NCBI GenBank assembly: GCA_025356665.1
Contig: JANXRV010000090.1
Location: 1-64,000 of the forward strand
Origin: CAITSH01 sp025356665
GTDB taxonomy: Bacteria; Pseudomonadota; Gammaproteobacteria; Burkholderiales; SG8-39
Reading direction: 5' to 3'
Length of the DNA: 64,000 nt
Below, piece by piece: positions 55,141-63,276 of the stretch. The notes beneath the pieces are model-generated. The model saw only the letters and a list, made by a program, of their open reading frames with translations, was not told where the DNA came from and ran no database searches. The translations under genes and the position numbers were made by a program. Position 1 is the stretch's first letter; each line of letters opens with the position of its first letter.

Positions 55141-56223
55141 TTAAACGACAAGCAATGCGCGCGCGGCGTTCAGCACGGCCTCAACCGGCAAGGTCTCAAG
55201 GCAATCACTCACCTTGCTGCCCCCGCACCCGTCGTTGCCGCAAGGCCTGCACGGGTGAAGGTTCGAACTGACGACGCGGTGCGCTACCGCCCACGGCCCC
55301 CATTCCATCTCTCCGCTCGGCCCGAAAAGCGCCACCACCGGTGTACCCATCGCAGCGGCCATATGCATGGGCGCCGAATCAACGCCGATAAAGAGGCGGG
55401 CACGGCGCGTCAGTTCCGCGAGCGTTTTCAAGGAGAGCCCGCCCGCAAGACTCAAAGGCTTCGTCCTGGCCTTGGCAAGGACTGCATCGATCAACGCCGT
55501 TTCGTCCTGGGTCGGCGCCGCTGTGATCACCACCCTTTGCCCACTCTCTTGCAGCAGATCGATTAAGTGCGCCGTGCGCTCGGCAGGCCAGCACTTGAAT
55601 TGCCAGCGCGAGGCAGGATGCAGATGAATGAATCCGCCCGCCGTAAGCGCATGCTTGGCAAACAAAGCATCCACTTCCGCCTCGGCCGCCGCTCCCGGGA
55701 CCAGGGTCAATTGCCTTTGCTCCGGCGCGGCATACACGCCAAGGCGCCGCAATGCGTCAAGATTCCACTCAACCATGTGGCGGCGCGGATTCTTCGCCAT
55801 GGCGAATCGGTGGGTGAAACTTTTTTTCCACCGTTGGCTGCACCCGGCGTAATCAGGGGCGACCGCATACCGGGGTTTAAGCAGTCGTACCAAGGCCGCG
55901 CCACGGGGATTCTCAGACAGATGAATGATCAGGTCATAACGGCGTGTGCGCAACGCTGAATACAAGCGCCACTCCGCCGCCAGGCGCGAGAAGAGGGGGA
56001 GCCTCTTCCAGTTCCTGTCAATGGCATGGATCTGCGCAATGGCCGGGTGCAAGGCAAGCATGTCACGCGTGTCGGAATAGACAAGCGCGTCGATCTGCGC
56101 CGCCGGGGCGTGGGCTTTGAGCGTAGTGAACACGGGAGAGGTCAGCAACACATCGCCGTGATGGCGCAACTTGATGACCAAAACGCGCACAACGCCGCTC
56201 AGGTCAATGGCATCTTTCAACAT
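55141..56223 (-). CDS. waaQ: Putative lipopolysaccharide heptosyltransferase III (GT9)
   Basis: VVRVLVIKLRHHGDVLLTSPVFTTLKAHAP is the hallmark of WaaQ/RfaQ-type enzymes; ARLFIGVDSAPMHMAAAMGTPVVALFGPSGE is the GT9 donor site and NLHPCRPCGNDGCGGSKVSDCLETLP the Cys-rich tail typical of this subfamily. The frame allows ATG 56256, but ATG 56223 (MLKDAIDLSG) fits the family and gives 360 residues. It is the first gene of the minus-strand block. Confidence 0.9.
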   Translation of the reverse strand: MLKDAIDLSGVVRVLVIKLRHHGDVLLTSPVFTTLKAHAPAAQIDALVYSDTRDMLALHPAIAQIHAIDRNWKRLPLFSRLAAEWRLYSALRTRRYDLIIHLSENPRGAALVRLLKPRYAVAPDYAGCSQRWKKSFTHRFAMAKNPRRHMVEWNLDALRRLGVYAAPEQRQLTLVPGAAAEAEVDALFAKHALTAGGFIHLHPASRWQFKCWPAERTAHLIDLLQESGQRVVITAAPTQDETALIDAVLAKARTKPLSLAGGLSLKTLAELTRRARLFIGVDSAPMHMAAAMGTPVVALFGPSGEMEWGPWAVAHRVVSSNLHPCRPCGNDGCGGSKVSDCLETLPVEAVLNAARALLVV

Positions 56224-56528
56224 GACCGGCAAGATAGCAGAAAAGCGCCCCTGCATTCCGCTCTCGGTTTGGTGAAGTCAAAAAGTAAGCAAGCGCTTAC
56301 CGCTTACATTTTTCTTTAGGCTTGCGCTTTAATAGCGTGCGATGCTGCCATCGAAGCTTTGGCTTTGGCTACGTCTACGGGTCGCCGCGCACCGGAGGTC
56401 GTCCGCCAATTCGCCCACTTAAACTCGCTTTTCCCCATTTTTGCAGTGATGCACAACACCACGAATCTACATTGGGAAATTATCGTTACGCCTTGACTTA
56501 TCAGGTTTTTTAAAACTATAGTGCTCCG
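56224..56528. other. Divergent control region between waaQ and the zapB-like gene
   Basis: About 300 bases with no gene I can support. A 6-base-arm inverted repeat GTAAGC-aagc-GCTTAC at 56285-56300 is followed by another GCTTAC (56302-56307) and a T-rich tract (56308-56316), resembling either a weak terminator or an operator. A good plus-strand promoter lies at its right end. A minus-strand frame covering 56316-56639 runs through the promoter and the zapB-like gene and looks spurious. Confidence 0.45.
56493..56522 (+). promoter_or_regulatory. Candidate sigma-70 promoter for zapB-like/zapA
   Basis: TTGACT (56493-56498) and TATAGT (56517-56522) are 18 bases apart, each one mismatch from consensus. 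A start about 7 bases past the -10 would fall on or next to the ATG at 56529, so the transcript would be leaderless or nearly so. No ribosome site is seen before that ATG. Confidence 0.5.
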
Positions 56529-56720
56529 ATGGATAGCGAACTTACCAGCCTTGAGGAAAAGATCGGTCACACGGTGGCACTCTGCCAGCGATTGCGCACC
56601 GAGAACCATGACCTCCGACAACAACTTGTCAAGACGCAAAGCGACAACAAAACCCTCGCCGAAAAGGTGGAAGCCGCTCGTGTCCGTCTCGAAACCATAT
56701 TGCAGCAGATCCCTGAATGA
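56529..56720 (+). CDS. ZapB-like/TIGR02449-type small coiled-coil protein
   Basis: A 63-residue, charged protein with heptad-like spacing (LEEKIGHTV, LCQRLRTENHDLRQQL, KTLAEKVEAARVRLETIL), predicted to be one long coiled coil. This matches the small family always found before zapA in many proteobacteria and thought to help the Z-ring, by analogy with ZapB. It overlaps zapA by four bases (ATGA). A longer frame starting at GTG 56521 is in another frame and looks spurious. Confidence 0.85.
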   Translation: MDSELTSLEEKIGHTVALCQRLRTENHDLRQQLVKTQSDNKTLAEKVEAARVRLETILQQIPE

Positions 56721-57025
56721 CCGCTAAAGCCAAGGCCCTTGATATCAGCATAATGGGCCGCAATTACAAAGTCGCCTGCGCTGAAGAGGAACGCGAGGCG
56801 CTGCTGCAAGCGGTGAGCTACATGGATCGAAAAATGAACGAGATCAAGGTGGCGGGAAAAGTTGCCAGTCTGGAACGTATCGCTGTCATGGCCGCGCTCA
56901 ATATCACCCACGAGTTGTTATCGCAAAAAATTGGTGGCTTTGATACTGGCGAAATGCGGCGTAGAATAAATGCCATGCAGGTGACGCTCGACGAAGCGCT
57001 GTCAAAGCAAGACAAGTTGTTCTGA
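56717..57025 (+). CDS. zapA: Cell division protein ZapA
   Basis: The 102-residue protein has the ZapA head LDISIMGRNYKVACAEEEREALLQAVSYMDRKM and a C-terminal coiled coil with ERIAVMAALNITHELL. ZapA binds and bundles FtsZ filaments at the division site. Length matches the family. The start overlaps the zapB-like stop, and 6S RNA follows, as is common in proteobacteria. Confidence 0.95.
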   Translation: MTAKAKALDISIMGRNYKVACAEEEREALLQAVSYMDRKMNEIKVAGKVASLERIAVMAALNITHELLSQKIGGFDTGEMRRRINAMQVTLDEALSKQDKLF

Positions 57026-57070
57026 CAATGCGGTCCGCTCTCGCAAGTTAGCGGGTTCCATGCCGGTGCA

Positions 57071-57090
57071 ACTGGGTCAAACTGGGTCAA
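57071..57090. repeat. Tandem 10-base direct repeat upstream of 6S RNA
   Basis: actgggtcaa is present twice in direct tandem, about 30 bases before the 6S RNA start. It could be a regulator site or a leftover of slippage. The rest of 57026-57120 shows no gene; TATCAA (57114-57119) might be a weak -10. Confidence 0.8.
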
Positions 57091-57120
57091 GTGTTAGTCG
57101 GGTCGCCCCATCGTATCAAT

Positions 57121-57298
57121 GTCCCCTGCGATGTGCGTTAAGGCCAGCATCTTCTTGAACCAATTTCTCCAATGGCCGCCGACCATTGCGCCACTGTTGT
57201 GCGCGTCCCATTACCGGATGTGCCTGATGTGACCGGAACGCGGCCAAATTGAACCGCAAGGTTCAGGGGATAGGTCTGACGGCATCTGCGGGGGGCGC
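57121..57298 (+). ncRNA. ssrS: 6S RNA (SsrS)
   Basis: The gap after zapA holds a structured region. The 5' arm cccctgcgatg (57123-57133) pairs with the 3' arm gcatctgcggggg (57283-57295) with one bulged base, forming the closing stem. The 3' half contains TTGAACCgcAAGGTTCAggGGATA (57250-57272 region) and GGTCTGACGGCATCTG, closely like the 3' half of the E. coli 6S RNA. Length near 178 bases fits. 6S RNA mimics an open promoter and binds sigma-70 RNA polymerase. Ends are estimated to a few bases. Confidence 0.82.
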
Positions 57299-57308
57299 CA
57301 TTCCAAAC

Positions 57309-57340
57309 AAAACGCAGGCAGAGGCCTGCGTTTTGCTTTT
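57309..57340 (+). terminator. Rho-independent terminator after 6S RNA
   Basis: aaaacgcaggc (57309-57319), loop agag, gcctgcgtttt (57324-57334), then GCTTTT. A perfect 11-base stem followed directly by T residues. Confidence 0.88.
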
Positions 57341-57444
57341 GGCGGACCCGCACAAAAACCACGCGTCCGATTGACTCCCCTTTTTGCCTCCCCTTTTCGC
57401 CGTGAAGGCTTTACCATTCCTTGTTTCAATCTGAATGCTCCCCC

Positions 57445-57909
57445 ATGCGCTACTGGCTGATGAAGTCCGAACCCAATGAGTTCTCCATTGATGACCTTGT
57501 CGCGGCGAAACAGCAATCGACACCTTGGGTCGGCGTAAGAAACTATCAGGCGCGCAACTTCATGCGCGACCAGATGCAACAAGGCGATGCGGTATTTTTC
57601 TACCACTCCAGTTGCCCCGAACCGGGCATTGCCGGGCTCGCCGAGGTCAGTTCGCCAGCCTATCCGGACGCCACGCAATTCGACAAAAACAGCCATTACT
57701 TCGACCCTAAAGCGACAGCCGAAATGCCGCGCTGGATGCATGTCGATGTCAAACTGGTCAAGAAAACCCGCTTGATAAGTCTCACCGAACTTCGTGCCCA
57801 CGATGAACTGGCGGAAATGCGCATCCTCGCGCGCGGCAACCGTCTGTCGATCACGCCCGTAACCGCCGCAGAATGGCGCTTCATCAACCAAAAACTCATC
57901 GCAAAATAA
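57445..57909 (+). CDS. EVE-domain protein
   Basis: MRYWLMKSEPNEFSIDDLVAAKQQSTPWVGVRNYQARNFMRDQMQQGD is the standard opening of the EVE (PUA-like) domain, and VFFYHSSCPEPGIAGLAEV and WMHVDVKLV complete it. ATG 57445 is chosen over an upstream TTG because the family starts there; length is 154 residues. EVE proteins are thought to bind modified bases. The gene commonly follows zapA and 6S RNA in betaproteobacteria. Confidence 0.93.
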   Translation: MRYWLMKSEPNEFSIDDLVAAKQQSTPWVGVRNYQARNFMRDQMQQGDAVFFYHSSCPEPGIAGLAEVSSPAYPDATQFDKNSHYFDPKATAEMPRWMHVDVKLVKKTRLISLTELRAHDELAEMRILARGNRLSITPVTAAEWRFINQKLIAK

Positions 57910-57917
57910 ACCTTCCC

Positions 57918-58985
57918 ATGGCTCTCCAGAACGACACCTTCATCCGCGCACTGCTGGGCCAGCCCACGCCCTACACCCCCATCTGGCTGATGCGCCAGGC
58001 CGGACGCTACCTGCCTGAATACAACGCCACCCGAAAGCGCGCCGGGTCCTTTCTGGGCCTGGCCAAATCACCGGCCTATGCCACCGAAGTCACATTGCAG
58101 CCGCTTGATCGCTTTCCCCTGGATGCAGCCATACTTTTTTCGGACATCCTCACCGTCCCCGACGCGATGGGGCTGGGCCTTTATTTCGCCGACGGAGAGG
58201 GGCCCAAGTTCAAACATCCCCTGCGCGATGAAGGCGCCATCATGGCGCTGGCACAACCGCCTATGGAAAGCCTGCGCTACGTCACCGACGCCGTTGCGGA
58301 AATCCGCCGCGCCCTGTCCGGGCGCGTGCCGCTGATCGGCTTTTCCGGCAGTCCATGGACCCTCGCTTGCTATATGGTCGAAGGGGGCGGCAGCGATGAC
58401 TTTCGCACCGTTAAATCAATGCTCTACGCCCGCCCTGACCTGATTCATCGCATCCTTGAGGCGAATACGATAGCGGTTACGGCCTACCTGAACGCGCAAA
58501 TCGAAGCCGGCGCGCAAGCGGTGATGATTTTTGACACCTGGGGTGGCAGCCTCGCCCATCAGGCCTTTCACGATTTCTCTCTTGCCTATATCCAGCGCAT
58601 CCTCGTCGGACTAAAACGCGAGCACAACGGCGAGCGCATACCCAGCGTGGTATTCGTCAAGGGTGGCGGCGCATGGCTGGAAGCCATTGCCAGCTCCGGC
58701 TGCGACGCCTTGGGCATCGACTGGACGCTGGATATCGGCGAAGCACGCGAGCGCGTCGGTAATCGCGTGGCCTTGCAGGGCAATCTGGATCCAATGGTAT
58801 TAATGTCATCGCCCGCTGCAATCGCACGCGAAGCCAGGGTCATACTTGACGCCTATGGTCCCGGACCAGGACACGTTTTCAACCTCGGACACGGTATTTC
58901 TCAATTCACCCCGCCGGAAAACGTCGCAGTTTTAGTTGAAACCGTGCATCAGCACAGCAAGGCACAACGCCAAAACAAACACTGA
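57918..58985 (+). CDS. hemE: Uroporphyrinogen decarboxylase
   Basis: HemE turns uroporphyrinogen III into coproporphyrinogen III in haem synthesis. PIWLMRQAGRYLPEYNATR near the N-terminus is the family signature, with ILFSDILTVPDAMGLGLYFADGEGP, GFSGSPWTLACYMVEGGGS, FDTWGGSL and GNLDPMVL following in order. ATG 57918 starts the family region, 8 bases after the EVE stop; an upstream frame adds 15 residues. Length is 355 residues, as expected. Confidence 0.97.
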   Translation: MALQNDTFIRALLGQPTPYTPIWLMRQAGRYLPEYNATRKRAGSFLGLAKSPAYATEVTLQPLDRFPLDAAILFSDILTVPDAMGLGLYFADGEGPKFKHPLRDEGAIMALAQPPMESLRYVTDAVAEIRRALSGRVPLIGFSGSPWTLACYMVEGGGSDDFRTVKSMLYARPDLIHRILEANTIAVTAYLNAQIEAGAQAVMIFDTWGGSLAHQAFHDFSLAYIQRILVGLKREHNGERIPSVVFVKGGGAWLEAIASSGCDALGIDWTLDIGEARERVGNRVALQGNLDPMVLMSSPAAIAREARVILDAYGPGPGHVFNLGHGISQFTPPENVAVLVETVHQHSKAQRQNKH

Positions 58986-59307
58986 AAAAAATTCCATTGC
59001 CGCAGGCTTCCCACCTCGTTAATGCCCTCACTTATGCACAACAGTCCGCCCCAAGCCAGTACCGGCGCGGGTTTTCGGGCAGTTCAGAGGGAGAGTTCGC
59101 AACTATCTGTTTTAAATAGGTTTAAATACCCGCCAAAAAATTGTGCAGGGTGAAAATATCCTTTACTTCAGTATAGTTACAGTACAGCTACAAGACTATC
59201 CACAAACTTATCCACAGAAAATGTGTAGAACTGGAAAACCTCATTTGTACCAAGGGCTTTAAGCAATTTCTCGCAGAAGAAGGTTTAGCTTCGCGGCGGA
59301 AGTTTAT
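58986..59307. other. hemE-priA intergenic region with AT-rich repeats
   Basis: 322 bases without a gene. The middle is AT-rich, with TTTAAATA twice in direct repeat 10 bases apart (59111-59118 and 59121-59128). DnaA-box-like sites lie on both sides (listed separately). No terminator with a T-run was found after hemE. A GGAAG site (59298-59302) serves priA. Confidence 0.7.
59032..59230. promoter_or_regulatory. Cluster of DnaA-box-like 9-mers
   Basis: Two sites match TTATNCACA exactly: TTATGCACA (59032-59040) and TTATCCACA (59208-59216). Two more have one mismatch: CTATCCACA (59196-59204) and, on the minus strand, TTCTACACA (59222-59230). The last three fall within 35 bases. They might regulate priA or bind DnaA as part of an origin or titration site. 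Confidence 0.6.
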
Positions 59308-61488
59308 TTGACGATGGGCATAGTCGTCGTTGCGCTGGATGTTCCGCTGGCGCGCCTATTTGACTATCGCGCCAGCGATGCACGCCAGGATGACGTGGGT
59401 CGCCGGGTGCTGGTTCCCTTTGGCAACAAGCTCCTTGTCGGGCTGATCATTGAAGTGCGCGAAGCAAGCGAAGTTGCTCCGGGAAAACTGCGCGAAGTGC
59501 GTTCCATCCTGCGCGACACGCCGCCCTTGCCTGCGAGTTGGCTCGCGCTAACGCGCTTTTGCGCAAACTATTATCACCGCCCGCTTGGCGAGGTGATGCT
59601 TAACGCCTTGCCGCCCCGATTGCGCAAGGTCGCCCCGATGCCCGACAAACCGCAGCTGCTGTCACTCTCAGCGCTGGGGCGCGCAGAATCGGACACCCTC
59701 CCCTCCCGGCAAAAAATAAAAAAAATTATCCTGGCCCGTCTGGGGCAAGGACCGGCAAGCCATAGCGAACTCATCGCCATCGCCGCCTCGGCAGGCAAGG
59801 CGCTATCAGCACTGCGCGAAGCAGGATGGGTGAGTGCGTCGGAAATAGTTGCGGCGCCGCCAAATAGCCAATCCGTTTCCGAACACCAGCTGAACTCCGA
59901 CCAGGAAGCGGTCGTCACACAGGTCAGCAAGGGGCTGCGGCAATTTGGGGTGTTTCTCCTGCACGGCATCACAGGCAGCGGAAAAACCGAGGTCTACATG
60001 CGGCTTATCGCCGCAAGCATCGCGGCGGGCAAACAGGCGCTGGTGCTGGTTCCGGAGATAAACCTCACCCCCCAACTGGAGGAGACGTTCCGCCGGCGAT
60101 TTCCCGGCCTGCCCTTGCTGACATTACACAGCGGGCTTGCCGAAACCGCACGCGCACAGCACTGGCTGGCGGCGCAGGAGCAAGCCGCCTGCATCGTACT
60201 TGGCACGCGTCTGGCGGTTTTCACCCCGCTGTCGAATCCCGGGCTGATTGTCGTGGATGAGGAACAAGACGCCTCCTACAAGCAACAAGATGGCGTGCGC
60301 TATTCCGCACGCGACCTTGCCATCTTTCGCGCGCAGCAAGACGGGTTTCCCGTCGTCCTGGGGTCCGCCACCCCCTCTTTGGAGAGCTACGCCAAGGCGG
60401 TTTCCGGGCGCTACGCCCTGCTCAGCCTGCCACAACGCGCGCACGGGCAAGCCAAGCTTCCCCGTGTTGGCCTCATTGACCTGAACGAGCAATCAGAAGG
60501 TGACGGCCTGTCCGCGACGTTGGTTGCGGCCATCGAGGCACGCCTTACACTCGGCGAGCAAAGCCTTATTTTCCTCAATCGCCGCGGCTATGCCCCAGTG
60601 CTCGCCTGCGCTGCTTGCGGCTGGGTGAGCGGCTGTCCGCGCTGCTCCGCCAGAATGGTCGTGCACCTGTCCGATGGCGTTCTGCGCTGCCACCACTGCG
60701 GCGACGTCGAACGCATTCCACGCGCCTGCCCGCAATGCGGCAACGCCGATATCCAGCCGTTTGGCCGCGGCACGCAGCGCCTGGAACTTGCGCTCGCCGC
60801 GCGCTTTCCAACCGCGCGCATTCTGCGGGTCGACCGCGACAGCACGCGAACAAAGGGGAGTTGGGGCAATATGCGCGAGGCGATCCGCGACGGACAGGCG
60901 GATATTTTGCTCGGCACGCAGATCCTGGCCAAAGGCCACGATTTCCCCAACGTAACTCTGGTCGGTGTTCTCAACGCCGATGCCGCGCTGCACGCATCCG
61001 ACTATCGCGCCGGTGAGCGTCTGTTTGCCCAACTCGAGCAGGTGGCAGGTAGGGCGGGGCGTGCCCAACTGGCCGGCGAGGTTTTGATACAGACACGCTA
61101 TCCCCGCCACCCCTTGTACCAGGCACTGACACGGCACGATTACGCCGGATTCGCCAAGGCAACGCTGACCGAACGTGAGCAGGCGGGCTTTCCCCCTTAT
61201 GTTTTCGAGGCCGTTCTCCGTGCCGAAGCACCCGGCAGCAAGTCCGTCCTCGCGTTTCTTTCGCGCGCCCGCGATCTGGCCCCGACGGACCAGGAACAAC
61301 TGATGATTTTTGATCCGGTACCAATGTCGGTTGCGCGCATCGCCAATCGCGACCGGGCGCAACTGCTGGTGCAGTCGTATTCACGCCCCGCCTTGCAGAC
61401 CTTCCTGAGCGGTTGGACCGCGGCGTTGGCGAAAGAGCGCGCACCCGGCTTACGCTGGCATCTGGACGTCGACCCGATCGAGTTCTAG
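59308..61488 (+). CDS. priA: Primosomal protein N' (replication restart helicase PriA)
   Basis: PriA rebuilds the replisome at stalled forks. Seen here: HGITGSGKTEVYMRL (Walker A), IVVDEEQDASYKQQDGVRY (DEEQD box), GSATPSLES, eight zinc Cys in CAACGWVSGCPRC, LRCHHCG and CPQCG, and ILLGTQILAKGHDFPNVTLVG and QVAGRAGRA in the second helicase half. Length is 726 residues from TTG 59308, with GGAAG 5 bases upstream; an ATG at 59314 (11 bases from that site) is an equally fair start. Confidence 0.96.
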   Translation: MTMGIVVVALDVPLARLFDYRASDARQDDVGRRVLVPFGNKLLVGLIIEVREASEVAPGKLREVRSILRDTPPLPASWLALTRFCANYYHRPLGEVMLNALPPRLRKVAPMPDKPQLLSLSALGRAESDTLPSRQKIKKIILARLGQGPASHSELIAIAASAGKALSALREAGWVSASEIVAAPPNSQSVSEHQLNSDQEAVVTQVSKGLRQFGVFLLHGITGSGKTEVYMRLIAASIAAGKQALVLVPEINLTPQLEETFRRRFPGLPLLTLHSGLAETARAQHWLAAQEQAACIVLGTRLAVFTPLSNPGLIVVDEEQDASYKQQDGVRYSARDLAIFRAQQDGFPVVLGSATPSLESYAKAVSGRYALLSLPQRAHGQAKLPRVGLIDLNEQSEGDGLSATLVAAIEARLTLGEQSLIFLNRRGYAPVLACAACGWVSGCPRCSARMVVHLSDGVLRCHHCGDVERIPRACPQCGNADIQPFGRGTQRLELALAARFPTARILRVDRDSTRTKGSWGNMREAIRDGQADILLGTQILAKGHDFPNVTLVGVLNADAALHASDYRAGERLFAQLEQVAGRAGRAQLAGEVLIQTRYPRHPLYQALTRHDYAGFAKATLTEREQAGFPPYVFEAVLRAEAPGSKSVLAFLSRARDLAPTDQEQLMIFDPVPMSVARIANRDRAQLLVQSYSRPALQTFLSGWTAALAKERAPGLRWHLDVDPIEF

Positions 61489-61536
61489 AGTACCGCGGCA
61501 ATCGTTCTGCTGCGTTCTCCTGCTTCTGGCAAAGCG

Positions 61537-61542
61537 TATAAT
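61537..61542 (+). promoter_or_regulatory. Perfect -10 hexamer upstream of argS
   Basis: TATAAT lies 49 bases before the argS ATG, in the 102-base gap after priA. The -35 side (gttctc, ttctcc) is poor, so it is only a candidate. Confidence 0.4.
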
Positions 61543-61590
61543 GCGCAGCCCTGCGGTTTTCCGTTTCACCGGCCCCCCACCCCACACGAC

Positions 61591-63270
61591 ATGTCGGCTG
61601 CAATCAAATCACACATCGCCGAGTTGTTCGCGCATGCGCTCGCCAAGGTGGCGCCCCGACAACCGGCATCCCTGGTCGAAATAGAACGTCCGAAACAGGC
61701 GCAACACGGCGACTGGGCCTGCAACCTTGCAATGCAACTTGCTCGCCTGGAAAAAAAGAAACCGCGCGAACTGGCCGAAGCGCTGATTGCCGCCCTGCCC
61801 GCTTCCGACTGGGTCGAAAAGGTCGACATTGCCGGCCCCGGATTCATCAACATACACATCCGTCACGCTGCCAAGGTCGCTGTCATCCGCACCGTGATCG
61901 CGCAGGGCGCCCAGTTCGGCATGATTCCGGCCGCAACCGGGCAGCGGGTTCTGGTCGAATTCGTATCGGCCAACCCGACCGGCCCCCTGCACGTGGGACA
62001 CGGTCGCCAAGCCGCCCTCGGCGACGCCATATGTGCCTTACTGCAATCACAAGGGTCACAGGTAAGCCGTGAGTTTTACTACAACGATGCGGGCAACCAG
62101 ATTGAAAACCTGACCCTTTCGGTGCAGGCCCGCGCGCGCGGCATAGCACCCGATACGCCACAATTTCCGGCCGACGGCTATCGCGGCGATTACATCCTCG
62201 ATATCGCCAATGATTTTCTTGCGCTAAAAACAGTTTCGGGGGAGAAGGTTGCCGCAGTCACCGCCAGCGGTGCTGTCGATGATCTCGATGCGATCCGCCG
62301 TTTTGCCGTAGCCTACCTGCGCAACGAACAGGATATGGACCTCAAGGCATTCGGCGTGCGCTTTGACAACTACTATCTGGAGTCTTCACTGTACTCAGAG
62401 GGGCGCGTCGAGGGGACAGTCAACGCACTCAAGGCGAGCGGTGAGACCTACGAGGATGGCGGCGCGCTATGGCTGAAAACCACCGATTACGGTGACGACA
62501 AGGACCGCGTGATGCGAAAGTCCGACGGCGCCTACACCTACTTCGTGCCGGATGTCGCCTATCACATCACCAAATGGGAGCGCGGCTACGCCCGCGCCAT
62601 CAACATCCAGGGGTCTGATCACCACAGCACAGTAGTGCGCGTGCGCGCGGGCCTGCAGGCGGTCAAACGCGACATCCCGGTGGACTACCCCGACTACGTG
62701 CTGCACAAGATGGTGACCGTCATGAAAGGCGGCGAGGAGGTAAAAATCTCCAAACGTGCCGGCAGTTATGTCACCTTGCGCGACCTCATCGACGAAGTCG
62801 GGCGCGATGCCACGCGTTTTTTCCTGGTGTCGCGTAAAGCCGATACCGAGTTCGTCTTTGACATCGACCTCGCCACATCGCAGTCCGAGGAAAACCCCGT
62901 CTATTACGTGCAATACGCGCACGCCCGGCTGTGTTCGGTGCTGGCCCAGTACCAAAGCGCCGGCGCATTGCCCGGCCCCGAAGGCGCGGACCTTTCTGTG
63001 CTCGACAGCCCGCGTGAGCTGGCCCTGCTCGCGCGATTGGACGAATACCCGCTGGCGCTGGCGCATGCCGCCGAAGAACTCTCGCCGCATCTGGTTTCGT
63101 TTTACCTGCGCGAACTGGCCGGGGATTTTCACAGCTACTATAATGCCGAGCGTATGCTGGTCGAGGATGCGCGCCTGAAGCACGCGCGCATTGCCCTGGC
63201 GAGCGCCGTCAAACAGATCCTTGGCAACGGACTCGCCCTGCTGGGCGTGAGCGCGCCCGAGAAAATGTGA
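61591..63270 (+). CDS. argS: Arginyl-tRNA synthetase
   Basis: ANPTGPLHVGHGRQAALGD gives the class I HIGH motif (HVGH), and KISKRAGSYVTLRDL the KMSKS-equivalent with the expected RAG context. The N-terminal additional domain and the C-terminal anticodon-binding domain with ARLDEYPLALAHAAEELSPHLVSFYLRELA are typical. Length (559 residues) matches. It joins arginine to tRNA-Arg. The next gene starts 6 bases after its stop. Confidence 0.97.
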   Translation: MSAAIKSHIAELFAHALAKVAPRQPASLVEIERPKQAQHGDWACNLAMQLARLEKKKPRELAEALIAALPASDWVEKVDIAGPGFINIHIRHAAKVAVIRTVIAQGAQFGMIPAATGQRVLVEFVSANPTGPLHVGHGRQAALGDAICALLQSQGSQVSREFYYNDAGNQIENLTLSVQARARGIAPDTPQFPADGYRGDYILDIANDFLALKTVSGEKVAAVTASGAVDDLDAIRRFAVAYLRNEQDMDLKAFGVRFDNYYLESSLYSEGRVEGTVNALKASGETYEDGGALWLKTTDYGDDKDRVMRKSDGAYTYFVPDVAYHITKWERGYARAINIQGSDHHSTVVRVRAGLQAVKRDIPVDYPDYVLHKMVTVMKGGEEVKISKRAGSYVTLRDLIDEVGRDATRFFLVSRKADTEFVFDIDLATSQSEENPVYYVQYAHARLCSVLAQYQSAGALPGPEGADLSVLDSPRELALLARLDEYPLALAHAAEELSPHLVSFYLRELAGDFHSYYNAERMLVEDARLKHARIALASAVKQILGNGLALLGVSAPEKM

Positions 63271-63276
63271 TCCCGG

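Noticed and set aside
56316..56639. Minus-strand open frame with an Ala/Lys-rich end
   Set aside because: It spans the promoter and the zapB-like gene, and its composition looks random apart from the last 20 residues.
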